The position numbers and the translations under genes are program-made. From Austwickia sp. (GTDB lineage: Bacteria; Actinomycetota; Actinomycetes; Actinomycetales; Dermatophilaceae): DNA of 64,000 nucleotides. Numbering within the stretch: the first letter of the stretch is position 1; every line of letters begins with the position of its first letter. Positions 53,469 through 62,470 of this stretch are shown one piece after another. The notes below the pieces were generated by a model. The model saw nothing but the letters and a program-made list of their open reading frames with translations. It ran no database searches and was not told the DNA's origin. The DNA lies in contig JADJTI010000003.1 of assembly GCA_016711265.1 (NCBI GenBank), forward strand, positions 62,001 to 126,000, given 5' to 3'.

Positions 53469-55150
53469 GCCTAAGCCTCGATCCGTGGAGCGTTAGGGGT
53501 TGCGGTGGCTGGACCGGCTTGGGCTGGGTTTGGCGTGTCAGGGCATGGGCGTTGTGCTGGTCTGTCCAGCCTTTCCACTGTGGGGTCTCCGGTTGTGCCG
53601 GTGCGGCGGTGGACGGGTCAGGCCGGCTGTGGGGCGCCTTGATCTGAGCGAACACGCTGTTCCAGATGGTCAGCCACTGCTGGGCCCAGGGCCAGTGGGT
53701 GGGCGGGTGGAGCACCGGCCGTCGTTGGGGGCGGGCGATCCGTGCGGGAACGTTGACGATCTGACGGCGCAGGGTCGCGCCGCGTGCCACCGCGAGTTTG
53801 TGGCCCTGGAGGTGCCGGCAGCGCGGAGCAGGTTGTGGGTCATCGCCGCGCAGATCGCCCAGGCGCTGTTGGCGCTGAACCGGCCTGAGGGCAGGTGCGC
53901 GAGTGGTCCGTCGATCAGGTCGGCAAACACGGTCTCGATGATCGCGTGCTGACGGTGGGTGATGTCGGCGTCGGCGACTGGTTCGACGCTGTTGGTCAGG
54001 AACGGGTGGTGACGCCAGATCGGGAACAACTCATCGAGCTTTGCCCGGTCCCGGACTCGTCGTACCACCAGCCGGGCGGTCACCGGCTGTTGGGTGGAGG
54101 CGAACGCGGTGAACCTGGTCTCGGCGACCTCGGCGTCGGAGATCAGCTCCCCAGTGTCGGGGTCGACCACGGCCCCGGGGTAGTGCACCGGGATCCAGGC
54201 GTCTTGGGGAATCGCGGCGATGGCCCGGGCCACGGCTGGGTTCTTGGCCAGTGCCAGCGAGAACTGCACGCCGGCCTTCAGGCACGCGGCAGCCACCGAC
54301 TGACCCCGTAGGCGCAGTCGCCGGGACCAGGATCTTGCCCGTCGCGCCAGCCGCCGGGCAGTCACGATGGCCTGGCGCACCATGGAGTCCGCGCCCCGGC
54401 CCGAACCGGCCTTCCCGGCCCGCAGCGGATCCCGGCCACCACTGGCGCGCCGGACGGGCTGCTGATCGTGGTCGCCAACGGGGACAGGCCCTTACGTAGC
54501 ACCTGCTTCCCGGAGATCTTGGTGTGCCCGTAGCTGGCGCCCTGTTTGGCGTGCCCATAGACCGGGCGCAGCAGCGAGTCGATATCGATGTACGCCTGCT
54601 GCTCGATACCGGGCAGCAGGTCGGTCCGGCGGGCCAGGTTGACCAGATGCGCCCGCGCGACCGAGGCCAACTGTGACGCGTGACCGTGGGTGAACTCGCG
54701 CGAAACTGACCCAGCGTGGCCGGCGCATACACGCCGGTGAACAACTGCGGCATCCCACCGGAGCGGATCACCTGCATGTCATCGATGCTGTCCGCGCCAG
54801 CGGCCATCCCGGCGATGATCGCGGCCACCTTCCCCGCCGGGTTCACCCCAGCCGAGGCGACCCGCGTCCAGGCCAGCCGCACCCGTTCGGTGAGCAACTC
54901 CGACAACCCCGCCTGTTCGGCCAGCCCCATCACCGGCGCCAGCCCGGCGCACGACACCAGATTGTCCTCATCGAACAGCGGCGACGCCTTGGACCACGAA
55001 TCAGGTAGCTTCACTCTCAGTGCCTTCTCGGCTCGAACGCATCAGGAACTCGACACTCCCGATTCTTCAAGCCCAGAAGGCACATTCACGTCCAGACCCG
55101 CCGAACCAAACCCCACGATCAGCTAACCGTCCACGGATCGAGGCTAAGGC
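53469..55150. mobile_element. IS1380-family insertion sequence remnant
   Basis: Near-perfect 21-bp inverted repeats, GCCTAAGCCTCGATCCGTGGA (one base over the usual core) at 53469-53489 and its complement with one mismatch at 55130-55150, bound a 1,682-base element with a broken transposase. Flanks CATG and CAGG are similar but not identical, so a 4-base duplication is not certain. Confidence 0.82.
53493..55014 (-). pseudogene. IS1380-family transposase pseudogene (three or more frameshifts)
   Basis: The coding sequence is split over successive minus-strand frames. Residues from LFDEDNLVSCAGLAPVMGLAEQAGL to GVYAPATLGQF lie in the frame starting at 55014. The next part (LPGIEQQAYIDIDSLLRPVYGH, KISGKQVLRKGLSPLATTI) is in a second frame (about 54690-54400). 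AACLKAGVQFSLALAKNPAVARAI through ADITHRQHAIIETVFADLIDGPLAHLPSG to AICAAMTHNLLRAAG is in a third (about 54400-53810). The end (RRQIVNVPARIARPQRRPVLHPP) is again in another. All are recognisable IS1380 transposase blocks, so the gene is dead by point indels rather than truncation. The natural stop is probably TAA at 53495-53493, but the frame there no longer connects. Confidence 0.88.
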
Positions 55151-55309
55151 AGGACTGGAATGTCAACTCCGTGACATAAGTCATGGACCCTCTGGGGGTG
55201 GGTCTACCCGTGTGTCTGGCAGGCGCCCGGGCCCGGCCGATTCCCGGTGTGATCACCCCACCCGCGGGCTGTGACAGACTGCGGTGAACGATTCGATCTG
55301 GGAGGACCC

Positions 55310-55384
55310 ATGAGCAAGCGTGCGCGCAAGCGCCGTACCCGCAAGAACAACGCCGCCAATCACGGCCGGAAGCCCAACGCCTGA
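55310..55384 (+). CDS. 50S ribosomal protein bL37
   Basis: This 24-residue, highly basic peptide begins MSKRARKRRTRKNN and ends NHGRKPNA. It matches bL37, the tiny actinobacterial large-subunit protein first seen in mycobacterial ribosome structures, both in length and in the A/K-N-H-G-K/R-x-P-N-A ending. GGGAGGA lies seven bases upstream of the ATG. It converges with rsrA, with a shared terminator hairpin between. It is easily missed because of its size. Confidence 0.88.
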   Translation: MSKRARKRRTRKNNAANHGRKPNA

Positions 55385-55412
55385 TCGCGACGGGTTCAGG
55401 CCTCACGACGCC

Positions 55413-55449
55413 GATGGGCGTCCGACAAGATCATCGTCGGGCGCCCATC
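55413..55449. terminator. Bidirectional terminator between bL37 and rsrA
   Basis: GATGGGCG-T-CCGAC (55413-55426) pairs with GTCGG-G-CGCCCATC (55436-55449), 13 pairs plus one wobble or mismatch, loop of nine. It sits between the two converging stops and can serve both. Confidence 0.72.
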
Positions 55450-55485
55450 GTGGTGTCCGGGTCCGGCACCGCGTGCCGGACGGCG

Positions 55486-55755
55486 TCAGGCCTCGCCGAG
55501 ATCCACGCTGACGTGGGTGATCTGGGCCAGGATCTGCAGGCGAAGCGCCTTGGGCGCCCGCTCCGGGCCGCATGATCGCCGCACAATCGTCTTCAGCAGC
55601 ACGTCGCGGTGGTATTCGCTGAGGCAGTCCCCGCACTCCTCGAGGTGGACCTTGAACCGCTCGCAGTCGGGGGTGGTCATCTCGTGGTCGATGTACTCGA
55701 AGACCCGCAGCAGGACCTCCGAGCAGTCGGTCCCCCGGTAGGGGTCCCCGCTCAC
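55486..55755 (-). CDS. rsrA: Anti-sigma factor RsrA (mycothiol system, zinc-binding)
   Basis: RsrA holds SigR inactive and releases it when disulfide stress oxidises its zinc site. The 89-residue protein has C11, and H37, C41 and C44 in the H-x3-C-x2-C motif (VHLEECGDC), the same positions as in Streptomyces coelicolor RsrA; additional cysteines are C31 and C62. The GTG start overlaps the sigR stop as GTGA, ensuring coupled synthesis of the pair. Confidence 0.95.
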   Translation of the reverse strand: MSGDPYRGTDCSEVLLRVFEYIDHEMTTPDCERFKVHLEECGDCLSEYHRDVLLKTIVRRSCGPERAPKALRLQILAQITHVSVDLGEA

Positions 55756-56462
55756 GACGTCTCACCCCGAGGGTTGTCGGCCGTGGTGAAACCGCGCTCC
55801 CGGGCGTAGTCGGTGAGCAGTTCGCGCAGCTGCCGCCGGCCCCGATGGAGCCGGGACATCACGGTCCCGATCGGGGTGTCCATGATTTCCGCGATCTCCC
55901 GATACGCGAAACCCTCGACATCGGCCAGGTACACGGCCAGCCGGAAGTCCTCCGGGATCTGGGCCAACGCGCGCTTGACGTCGCTGTCGGGGAGGTGGTC
56001 CAGGGCCTCCACCTCGGCCGAGCGCAGACCTCGCGAGGAGTGGGACTCCGCCCGGGCCAGTTGGTAATCCTGGATTTCGGCAGCGTCCGACTCTTGCGGC
56101 TGACGCTGCTTGCGCCGGTAGGTGTTGATGTAGGTATTGGTGAGGATGCGGTACAACCAGGCCTTCAGGTTCGTCCCCGGTTTGTACTGATGGAATGCAG
56201 CAAATGCCTTGGCGTAGGTCTCTTGCACCAGGTCTTCGGCGTCGGCGGGATTGCGCGTGGTCCGCAGCGCGGCCGAGTAGAGCTGGTCCAGGAAGGGCAG
56301 CGCCTCCTCCTGGAAGCGGGCGGCCCGCTGGGCCGGCGTCTCCGCGTCAGGTACGGCGGCCGCGCCCGAGACGTCGGTGGACACGACGGACTGCGCGGCC
56401 GGGCCGTTCTCGACGGTGTCCTCGGCCAGCGCGACGGGTTGGGTTCCGGGATGGTCAGTCAT
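55752..56462 (-). CDS. sigR: RNA polymerase sigma factor SigR (ECF, thiol-oxidative stress)
   Basis: The 236-residue sigma factor has region 2 (ALRTTRNPADAEDLVQETYAKAFAAFHQYKPGTNLKAWLYRILTNTYINTYRRKQRQP) and region 4 (LAQIPEDFRLAVYLADVEGFAYREIAEIMDTPIGTVMSRLHRGRRQLRELL). These are close to S. coelicolor SigR and mycobacterial SigH. The N-terminal 45 residues are acidic and variable. ATG 56462 has GGGGGG upstream. A perfect GGAAT-N18-GTT site 190 bases upstream implies positive autoregulation. With RsrA it controls thioredoxin, mycothiol and protein quality genes. Confidence 0.95.
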   Translation of the reverse strand: MTDHPGTQPVALAEDTVENGPAAQSVVSTDVSGAAAVPDAETPAQRAARFQEEALPFLDQLYSAALRTTRNPADAEDLVQETYAKAFAAFHQYKPGTNLKAWLYRILTNTYINTYRRKQRQPQESDAAEIQDYQLARAESHSSRGLRSAEVEALDHLPDSDVKRALAQIPEDFRLAVYLADVEGFAYREIAEIMDTPIGTVMSRLHRGRRQLRELLTDYARERGFTTADNPRGETS

Positions 56463-56649
56463 CACCCCCCAGCGTAGTGCCGCGGCGGGATCGGCACTGC
56501 CCGACCCCCAGGGCGATCCCGGGTCGTGGCGCGACCCCACATCGGCGAAAAACACCTGCACCACCCTCGAATAGCGCCCACGTGACCGCGCGACGCGCGC
56601 CGCGGGCGATCGCCCGCAGCCAAGCCCACCAGGTCACCTCTGGGGATGG

Positions 56650-56675
56650 AACACGCCCGCGAGGAGACACATTCC
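56650..56675 (-). promoter_or_regulatory. SigR autoregulatory promoter
   Basis: On the minus strand GGAAT (56675-56671), 18 bases, GTT (56652-56650) exactly match the SigR consensus. It points to sigR with a leader of about 190 bases. SigR genes are known to be self-activated from such promoters. Confidence 0.7.
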
Positions 56676-56740
56676 CACGCGGTTCCCACCCGGTTCTCAC
56701 CCGGTTCCCGCTGCGGCGCCGGCGGCACCCGCACCGATGC

Positions 56741-57475
56741 TCACTCCAGCCAGTCGCCCACCGCGTGGTACATCGGCGCGAGGTCCCGGCCGAAGCCGTG
56801 GCCGCCATCGATCTCGATCAGCGACGTGTCCGCGACGATCAGCCCGGTGAACTCCTCGGGTCGACCGAACGGGTCCCGCCGACCCTGCACGACCAGGACG
56901 GGGACCGTGACGGCCGCCAGTTCCGGTCCTCGGGTCCGCTCGGGTGAGCCGGGCGGATGCAGCGGAAACGCCAGGGCGAGCACCGCATCGGCGGCCACCG
57001 CGGCGCTGGTCCGGCAAGCCACCCGAGCGCCGGCACTGCGGCCGCCGACCACCAGCCGTGACCGGGACCGGTCGTACCCGGCGGCCGCCGGAGGACAATC
57101 CCGCGCCAGCGATTCAGCGGGTGCAGACAGTGCAGGCAGCACAGACAGCGCAGACAGTACGGCGACCCATGCCTGGTCGAGCCGGGCGGGCGGGGCGGCC
57201 ACCTTTCCCCCGGCCACCCGCCAGGGCTGCTCGACCAGGACGACCTCCCAGCCCTGGCCCGCCAGCGCGGTCAGGGCCAGCAGGTCCGGAGACCACGAAC
57301 GGCCCCCCGCTCCGTGGCCGAGCACGAGTCGGCCCCGGGCCACCGCTCCGGGCGCCGCCGTCCAACGGTGCGCTCGCGCCGTACCGACCGGGGTCTGGAT
57401 GACCTCGACCCGCGAGGGTTCCACCAGCGGCGGGATCGGGTACGCCGGTCGGCCGGTGCTGCTGACCGCGCTCAT
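56741..57475 (-). CDS. Alpha/beta-hydrolase family protein
   Basis: The 244-residue protein has the hydrolase layout: oxyanion strand RLVLGHGAGGRSWSPDLLAL, nucleophile elbow LVVGGRSAGARVACRTSA (serine in G-R-S-A-G), acid strand VPVLVVQGRRDPFGRPEEF and catalytic His in IDGGHGFG. It resembles the KANL3/Tex30-like dienelactone hydrolase group. Substrate unknown. ATG 57475 leads; its frame overlaps the SRAP stop as ATGA. It lies divergent from sigR's promoter side, converging toward it from upstream. A linker of alternating Ala/Leu/Ser (VLSALSVLPALSAPA) arises from a short tandem DNA repeat at 57117-57160. Confidence 0.82.
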   Translation of the reverse strand: MSAVSSTGRPAYPIPPLVEPSRVEVIQTPVGTARAHRWTAAPGAVARGRLVLGHGAGGRSWSPDLLALTALAGQGWEVVLVEQPWRVAGGKVAAPPARLDQAWVAVLSALSVLPALSAPAESLARDCPPAAAGYDRSRSRLVVGGRSAGARVACRTSAAVAADAVLALAFPLHPPGSPERTRGPELAAVTVPVLVVQGRRDPFGRPEEFTGLIVADTSLIEIDGGHGFGRDLAPMYHAVGDWLE

Positions 57476-58299
57476 CCGTCGAGGACCTCGCCGGTCACCG
57501 GATTCACGACGCCGCGCAACTGCGAACCGTCGGCCGGTTCCAGCAGGGCCGGGCCGTTGGCCCGGCTGTTCCCCACCGCCCGACCGACCGGGTAGGCCTC
57601 GAAACGGCCAGGCCGCGACGCGTCCAGCAGGTCCTGTACGTCGGCGGCGACGGTGAGGCCAGGATCCAGCCACGCGGCCCAGTGGTCCCGGTCCAGCACC
57701 ACGGGCTGACGGTCATGAATCCGGTCCAGCCCGGCTTCGGCACCGGTGGTGAGGATGGCGAAGGTGGTCAGCCACGACGCGGGGTCCTGCGGATCCACGG
57801 ACCGATCGCGCCAGAACTCGTAGAGCCCGGCGAACACCAGCGGCTGGTCGTCGGACCGGCGCAGGTAGAAGGGCTGCTTGAGGGGCTTGCCCCGGGCATC
57901 CGTGGCGGTGGGACTGACCTGCCACTCGAACCATCCCGACGCCGGGATCAGCGTCCTGCGAGAGAGGATGGCGGACCGGAAGGCGGGTCTGTCGAACACG
58001 GACTCCCGACGCGCGTTGATCATCCGTGCCGCCCCGGCGGTGTCCTTCGCCCACGACGGCACCAGTCCCCAGGTCACCAGACGCAGCTGCCGGACGTCGC
58101 GATAGTGGTCCCGGGGTCGACGAGTGAGGACGACCCGGGCAAGTTTGCTGGGTGACATGTTGTAGTCGGGCCCGCCCGGCGGGGGCTCCTGAGGGGAGCG
58201 GAGCAGGCCCCGCGGGAGGACTGCGGTGTGGTCGGCCTCGATCTCCAGGGTCTCCACCAGGTCGTCGGTGTCCTGCCCCGCCGCGTACCGCCCGCACAT
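57472..58299 (-). CDS. SOS response-associated peptidase (SRAP/YedK)
   Basis: SRAP proteins cross-link through Cys2 to abasic sites in single-stranded DNA, shielding them during replication. The 275-residue protein begins MCGRYA, has PDYNMSPSK, LVTWGLVPSWAKD, INARRESV, RTLIPASGWFEW and HDRQPVVLD, the family signature with catalytic C2, N, E and H residues. It is cytosolic. Its stop overlaps the hydrolase start as ATGA. Confidence 0.94.
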   Translation of the reverse strand: MCGRYAAGQDTDDLVETLEIEADHTAVLPRGLLRSPQEPPPGGPDYNMSPSKLARVVLTRRPRDHYRDVRQLRLVTWGLVPSWAKDTAGAARMINARRESVFDRPAFRSAILSRRTLIPASGWFEWQVSPTATDARGKPLKQPFYLRRSDDQPLVFAGLYEFWRDRSVDPQDPASWLTTFAILTTGAEAGLDRIHDRQPVVLDRDHWAAWLDPGLTVAADVQDLLDASRPGRFEAYPVGRAVGNSRANGPALLEPADGSQLRGVVNPVTGEVLDG

Positions 58300-58411
58300 G
58301 CGCCCAGCGTAGGGGTGGGGCTCCGGTTCGCCGTGCCGGATAGGCGTAGGAGCAACTACCGTAGGACTGACGCAGCACGTCCGTCCCCCCTCCGCCGAGT
58401 CTGGAGTCTTC

Positions 58412-58954
58412 ATGTCCCTGGTTCGTCTGCTCGCCCGACCGATGCTGGCCACCGTGTTCATCACCGGCGGCCTGGACGCACTGCGACACCCGGGCAAGCG
58501 CGCCGAGAAGGCCCGCCCGCTCGTGCAGTCGGTGGCGGGGGTCACCGGCCTGCCCAACGACGCCGAGTTGATGGTGCGGGCCAACGGGGCCACCGCGGCG
58601 ATCGCCGGGCTCATGCTCGCCACCGGCAAGATGCCGCGGGTCGCGGGCGGCCTTTTGGCTGCCTCACTGGTGCCGACGACGTACGCCGGTCACCCGTTCT
58701 GGACCGAGGGCGACCCAGACGTGCGCCGTCAGGAGCAGATCCAGTTCCAGAAGAACGTGGGACTCCTCGGTGCCGTGCTCTTGGCGAGCGTGGACACCGC
58801 GGGCAAGCCGGGGTTGGTGTGGCGCACCCGGGCGGCGGCCCGCGAGGCGAGCCGCACCGCCAAGCTGGAGGCGAAGGCCCTGCGCAAGGAGGCCAAGCGC
58901 ACCCGGCCGTTGGTCCAGCTCGTCAAGCGTCCGGTGAAGCTCACCCTGCCCTGA
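58412..58954 (+). CDS. DoxX family membrane protein
   Basis: The 180-residue protein starts with LARPMLATVFITGGLDALRHP and has four hydrophobic segments, matching DoxX-like proteins, which take part in redox balance at the membrane in mycobacteria. Histidine and proline in the RHP turn after the first helix are conserved. The C-terminal 45 residues are strongly basic (AKLEAKALRKEAKRTRP), probably cytosolic. GGAG lies upstream of the ATG. aroA starts six bases after its stop. Confidence 0.88.
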   Translation: MSLVRLLARPMLATVFITGGLDALRHPGKRAEKARPLVQSVAGVTGLPNDAELMVRANGATAAIAGLMLATGKMPRVAGGLLAASLVPTTYAGHPFWTEGDPDVRRQEQIQFQKNVGLLGAVLLASVDTAGKPGLVWRTRAAAREASRTAKLEAKALRKEAKRTRPLVQLVKRPVKLTLP

Positions 58955-58960
58955 CCCGCC

Positions 58961-60340
58961 GTGAGTTACGCACCCGCCTGGGTGCCCCCGCTGGCCACCG
59001 CCCCGATCGACGCGGTCGTGGATCTTCCCGGGAGCAAGTCGCTGACCAATCGTCTGCTGGTGTTGGCTGCGCTGGCCGACGACGTGTCTCGGCTGCGCCG
59101 ACCTCTGCGCTCGCGAGACACCGTGCTCATGGCGCAGGCCTTGGCACAGCTGGGCGCCGACATCGCCGACCACAACCCGGACGACAGCGGTGATCCGCGG
59201 GATTCCCGGAACTCGGGCAGCGACCCCGAACGCCCTGCAGACCCACCACCGGACCTGGATTGGATCATCACCCCCAGGCCCCTGACCGGCGGCGTCGGCA
59301 TCGACTGCGGGCTGGCGGGCACCGTGATGCGTTTCCTGCCCGCGGTGGCGGCGCTGGCCGATGGGCCGGTGCGTTTCGACGGCGACCCTCAGGCTCGCAA
59401 CCGGCCGATGGGGCCGGGGCTGGCTGCGCTGCGGGCCCTCGGGGTCGGCGTGGATCACCCCGACCCCGGGTCGGCTCTGCCGTTCACCGTCCGCGGCACC
59501 GGCTCGGTCCGCGGCGGCACGGTCACCCTCGACGCCTCGTCCAGCTCCCAGTTCGTGTCGGCGTTGCTGTTGGCCGGGGCCCGTTTCGAGGAAGGCGTCA
59601 CGGTCATCCACGACGGGCCGGCGGTGCCCAGCCAGCCGCACATCACGATGACCGTCGAAGTGCTTCGGGATGCCGGCGTTCCGGTCGACGACGCCGAGCC
59701 GAACCGGTGGACCGTGGAGCCCGGTGGCGTCCACGCCCTCGACGTCCAGATCGAACCGGACCTGTCCAACGCGGCCGCCTTCTTGGCCGGCGCCATGGTC
59801 ACCGGCGGCCGCGTGCACGTCCCGGGGTGGCCGCAGCACACCACGCAGGCCGGCGATGCGATTCGGGACATTTTCGACGCGATGGGCGCCGACGTGGTGC
59901 TGTCCCGGGAAGGCCTGACGGTCCGCGGCCCGGACCGGGTCAACGGGCTGGATGTGGACCTGCACGACGTGGGTGAGCTCACCCCGGTGGTGGCCGCCGT
60001 CGCCGCCGTCGCCGACTCACCGTCCTGGCTGCGCGGGGTGGCGCACCTGCGGGGCCACGAAACCGACCGGCTCGCGGCTCTGGCCACCGAGATCACCCGG
60101 CTGGGCGGATGCGTCGAGGTCCTGCAGGACGGACTGCACATCCGCCCACGCCCGCTGACCGGGACCGAGGTGGCCACCTACGCCGACCACCGGATGGCGA
60201 TGGCCGCCAGCGTGCTCGGACTGGTGGTGCCCGGCCTGACGGTCGCGGATGTCCAGACCACCGGCAAGACGTTGCCGGACTTCACCCGCCGCTGGGAGGC
60301 CATGGTCGCCGGGCAGCCTGCCGCCGAGCCGTCGTGGTGA
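58961..60340 (+). CDS. aroA: 3-phosphoshikimate 1-carboxyvinyltransferase (EPSP synthase)
   Basis: AroA joins phosphoenolpyruvate to shikimate-3-phosphate in the route to chorismate and aromatic amino acids. The 459-residue sequence carries LPGSKSLTNRLLVLAALAD, CGLAGTVMRFLPAVAALA, DGDPQARNRPMGP, SSSSQFVSALLLAGA, and ATYADHRMAMAASVLGL with TTGKTLPDF. A 25-residue Asp/Arg/Pro insertion (about 68-95) widens the first domain loop. The GTG start is six bases after doxX. It precedes rsgA, the usual actinobacterial order. Confidence 0.96.
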   Translation: MSYAPAWVPPLATAPIDAVVDLPGSKSLTNRLLVLAALADDVSRLRRPLRSRDTVLMAQALAQLGADIADHNPDDSGDPRDSRNSGSDPERPADPPPDLDWIITPRPLTGGVGIDCGLAGTVMRFLPAVAALADGPVRFDGDPQARNRPMGPGLAALRALGVGVDHPDPGSALPFTVRGTGSVRGGTVTLDASSSSQFVSALLLAGARFEEGVTVIHDGPAVPSQPHITMTVEVLRDAGVPVDDAEPNRWTVEPGGVHALDVQIEPDLSNAAAFLAGAMVTGGRVHVPGWPQHTTQAGDAIRDIFDAMGADVVLSREGLTVRGPDRVNGLDVDLHDVGELTPVVAAVAAVADSPSWLRGVAHLRGHETDRLAALATEITRLGGCVEVLQDGLHIRPRPLTGTEVATYADHRMAMAASVLGLVVPGLTVADVQTTGKTLPDFTRRWEAMVAGQPAAEPSW

Positions 60341-60353
60341 CCCCGGTGATCGG

Positions 60354-61436
60354 GTGACTCCCGCCCCCGGTGAGCGTCCCCGGAGGCAGTACGACGAACG
60401 CGACGTGCGGGTACGCCCCAATCGGCGGGGCTCCCGGCCACGCACGAAGGACCGCCCGGCCCATGCCGACGCGGTGCTGGGGCGGGTGCTGGGGGTGGAC
60501 CGCGGACGCTACACCGTTCTGGTCAACCCACCGGGGCCAGCCCATGCTGGGCCAGACGGGGTGGACGGCCACGAGCGTCGCCGGGTGAGCGCGATGAAGG
60601 CCCGCGAACTCGGCCGCAAGTCCATCGTGGTCGGTGACCTGGTGGCGCTGGTCGGTGACATCTCGGGCAGCCCCGACGCGCTCGCGCGGATCGTGCGCCA
60701 GGTGCCCCGAACCTCGGTGCTGCGCCGGACCGCCGACGACACCGACCCCACCGAACGGGTCATCGTCGCCAATGCCGACCAACTGGTCATCGTCACCGCT
60801 TTGGCCGACCCCCAGCCCCGGCCCCGGATGATCGACCGCTGCCTGGTGGCGGCCCTGGATGCAGGTCTGACCCCGCTGCTGGTGCTCACCAAGGCGGACC
60901 TGAGCGACCCAGTCCCGCTGCTGACGGCGTACGAATTGCTCGATGTGCCCACCGTGGTGACCTCGTTCCAACCGTGCACCGGCACCGTCGCCGGACTGGC
61001 CGGGCTGACGGAACGGCTCCGCGGGCAGGTGTCGGTGTTCGTCGGCCATTCCGGTGTGGGCAAATCGACGCTGGTGAACGCCCTGGTGCCGGGGGCGGAG
61101 CGGAGCACCGGCCGGGTCAACCAGGTAACCGGCCGGGGGCGGCACACCTCCACCTCCGTGGTGGCGCTGGAGTTGCCCGGGACCGATGGGGGCTGGGTCA
61201 TCGACACCCCGGGGGTGCGGTCCTTCGGGCTGGCCCACGTGGACATCAACCGGATCGTCGATCACTTCCCCGACCTGGAGCCGGGCACGCAGGACTGCCC
61301 TCGGGGGTGCACCCACGACGAACCGGAGTGCGGGCTGGATGCCTGGGTTGAATCCGCGCAGGCCGGTCCCGGCGCGGCCGCCCGATTGGATTCGGTGCGC
61401 CGGCTGTTGCGAGCCCGGAGCGCACCGGCGGACTGA
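60354..61436 (+). CDS. rsgA: Small ribosomal subunit biogenesis GTPase RsgA
   Basis: RsgA is a circularly permuted GTPase that checks late maturation of the 30S subunit. The 360-residue protein has G4 TKAD (179-182), G1 GHSGVGKST (231-239), G3 DTPGVRSFG, and the zinc knuckle in CPRGCTHDEPECGL. The N-terminal 35 residues are very basic (RPRRQYDERDVRVRPNRRGS), followed by an OB-like domain. GTG 60354 is 13 bases after the aroA stop; the frame is open upstream inside aroA but that part is not family-like. Confidence 0.95.
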   Translation: MTPAPGERPRRQYDERDVRVRPNRRGSRPRTKDRPAHADAVLGRVLGVDRGRYTVLVNPPGPAHAGPDGVDGHERRRVSAMKARELGRKSIVVGDLVALVGDISGSPDALARIVRQVPRTSVLRRTADDTDPTERVIVANADQLVIVTALADPQPRPRMIDRCLVAALDAGLTPLLVLTKADLSDPVPLLTAYELLDVPTVVTSFQPCTGTVAGLAGLTERLRGQVSVFVGHSGVGKSTLVNALVPGAERSTGRVNQVTGRGRHTSTSVVALELPGTDGGWVIDTPGVRSFGLAHVDINRIVDHFPDLEPGTQDCPRGCTHDEPECGLDAWVESAQAGPGAAARLDSVRRLLRARSAPAD

Positions 61437-61508
61437 CCCGGTGAGGACGGTAGCGGTCCGGCGCGTCCGGGACGGGCGCGGCCGCCCATCCGGTGGCACC
61501 ATGACTCC

Positions 61509-62354
61509 ATGTCCTCGAAGTCATCCAAAATGTCCAAAGACCTGTACGAAGCCGAACTGCTGCGGTTGCAGGCCGAGCTGGTCGAGATGCAGGCCTGGAT
61601 CCAGTCCACGGACAAGCGCCTGGTGGTGATCTTCGAGGGACGCGACGCGGCCGGCAAGGGTGGCGCCATCAAGCGGGTCACCGAGTACCTCAGCCCTCGG
61701 GTCGCTCAGGTGGTGGCGCTCCCGGCACCGACCGAGCGTCAGCGCACCCAGTGGTACTTCCAGCGGTACATCGAACACCTCCCAGCTGCCGGGGAAATCC
61801 GATTGTTCGACCGCTCCTGGTACAACCGGGCCGGGGTCGAACGGGTCATGGGCTACTGCACCACCGAGGAGCACCGACGGTTCCTGCGGCAATGCCCGAT
61901 CTTCGAGCGCATGCTCATGGAGGACGGGATCATGCTGCGCAAATACTGGTTCTCGGTCTCGGACGCCGAGCAGGAGAAGCGCTTCAAGTCCCGGCTCACC
62001 GACCCGATGCGGCGCTGGAAGCTCTCCCCCACCGACCTGGAATCCCTCACCAAGTGGGAGGAGTACTCCCGCGCCAAGGACGAGATGTTCGTGCACACCG
62101 ACATCCCCGAGGCCCGCTGGAACGTGGTGGAATCCGAGGACAAGAAGAAGGCGCGGATCAACATGATCGCGCACCTGCTGGAGTCCGTCCCCTACGAGCA
62201 CGTGAAACGTCCCGAGCTCAAGCTCCCCAAGCGACCGGACTCGACGGGCTACCAACGCACCGACCGCAAGTTGCAGTTCGAGGTGCCGGACTACGCCGGG
62301 GAGCTGATGGACAAGGGCGCAAAGGTCTCCCGGTACGACGACCCCGAGGGTTGA
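61509..62354 (+). CDS. ppk2: Polyphosphate kinase 2
   Basis: PPK2 enzymes use polyphosphate to phosphorylate nucleotides (or the reverse). The 281-residue sequence has Walker A GRDAAGKGG (44-52), the lid module with RTQWYFQRYIEHLPAAGEI, Walker B FDRSWYNRAGVE (D101) and KYWFSVSDAEQEKRF. Length and motifs fit class I one-domain PPK2. It stands between rsgA and hisN, which are adjacent in many actinobacteria, so ppk2, DUF2231 and repeat arrays look inserted into that conserved pair. Confidence 0.94.
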   Translation: MSSKSSKMSKDLYEAELLRLQAELVEMQAWIQSTDKRLVVIFEGRDAAGKGGAIKRVTEYLSPRVAQVVALPAPTERQRTQWYFQRYIEHLPAAGEIRLFDRSWYNRAGVERVMGYCTTEEHRRFLRQCPIFERMLMEDGIMLRKYWFSVSDAEQEKRFKSRLTDPMRRWKLSPTDLESLTKWEEYSRAKDEMFVHTDIPEARWNVVESEDKKKARINMIAHLLESVPYEHVKRPELKLPKRPDSTGYQRTDRKLQFEVPDYAGELMDKGAKVSRYDDPEG

Positions 62355-62470
62355 TCAGTCGCCCCTGGCCCCTGGTCCCGGGGTCGTCCATCCGATGCGG
62401 GTCACCTCGGTCGGCGGGGCCCTCAACCCCTGGTCCCTGGTCCCAAGTCGCTGGCCTCAAGTCGCTGGCC

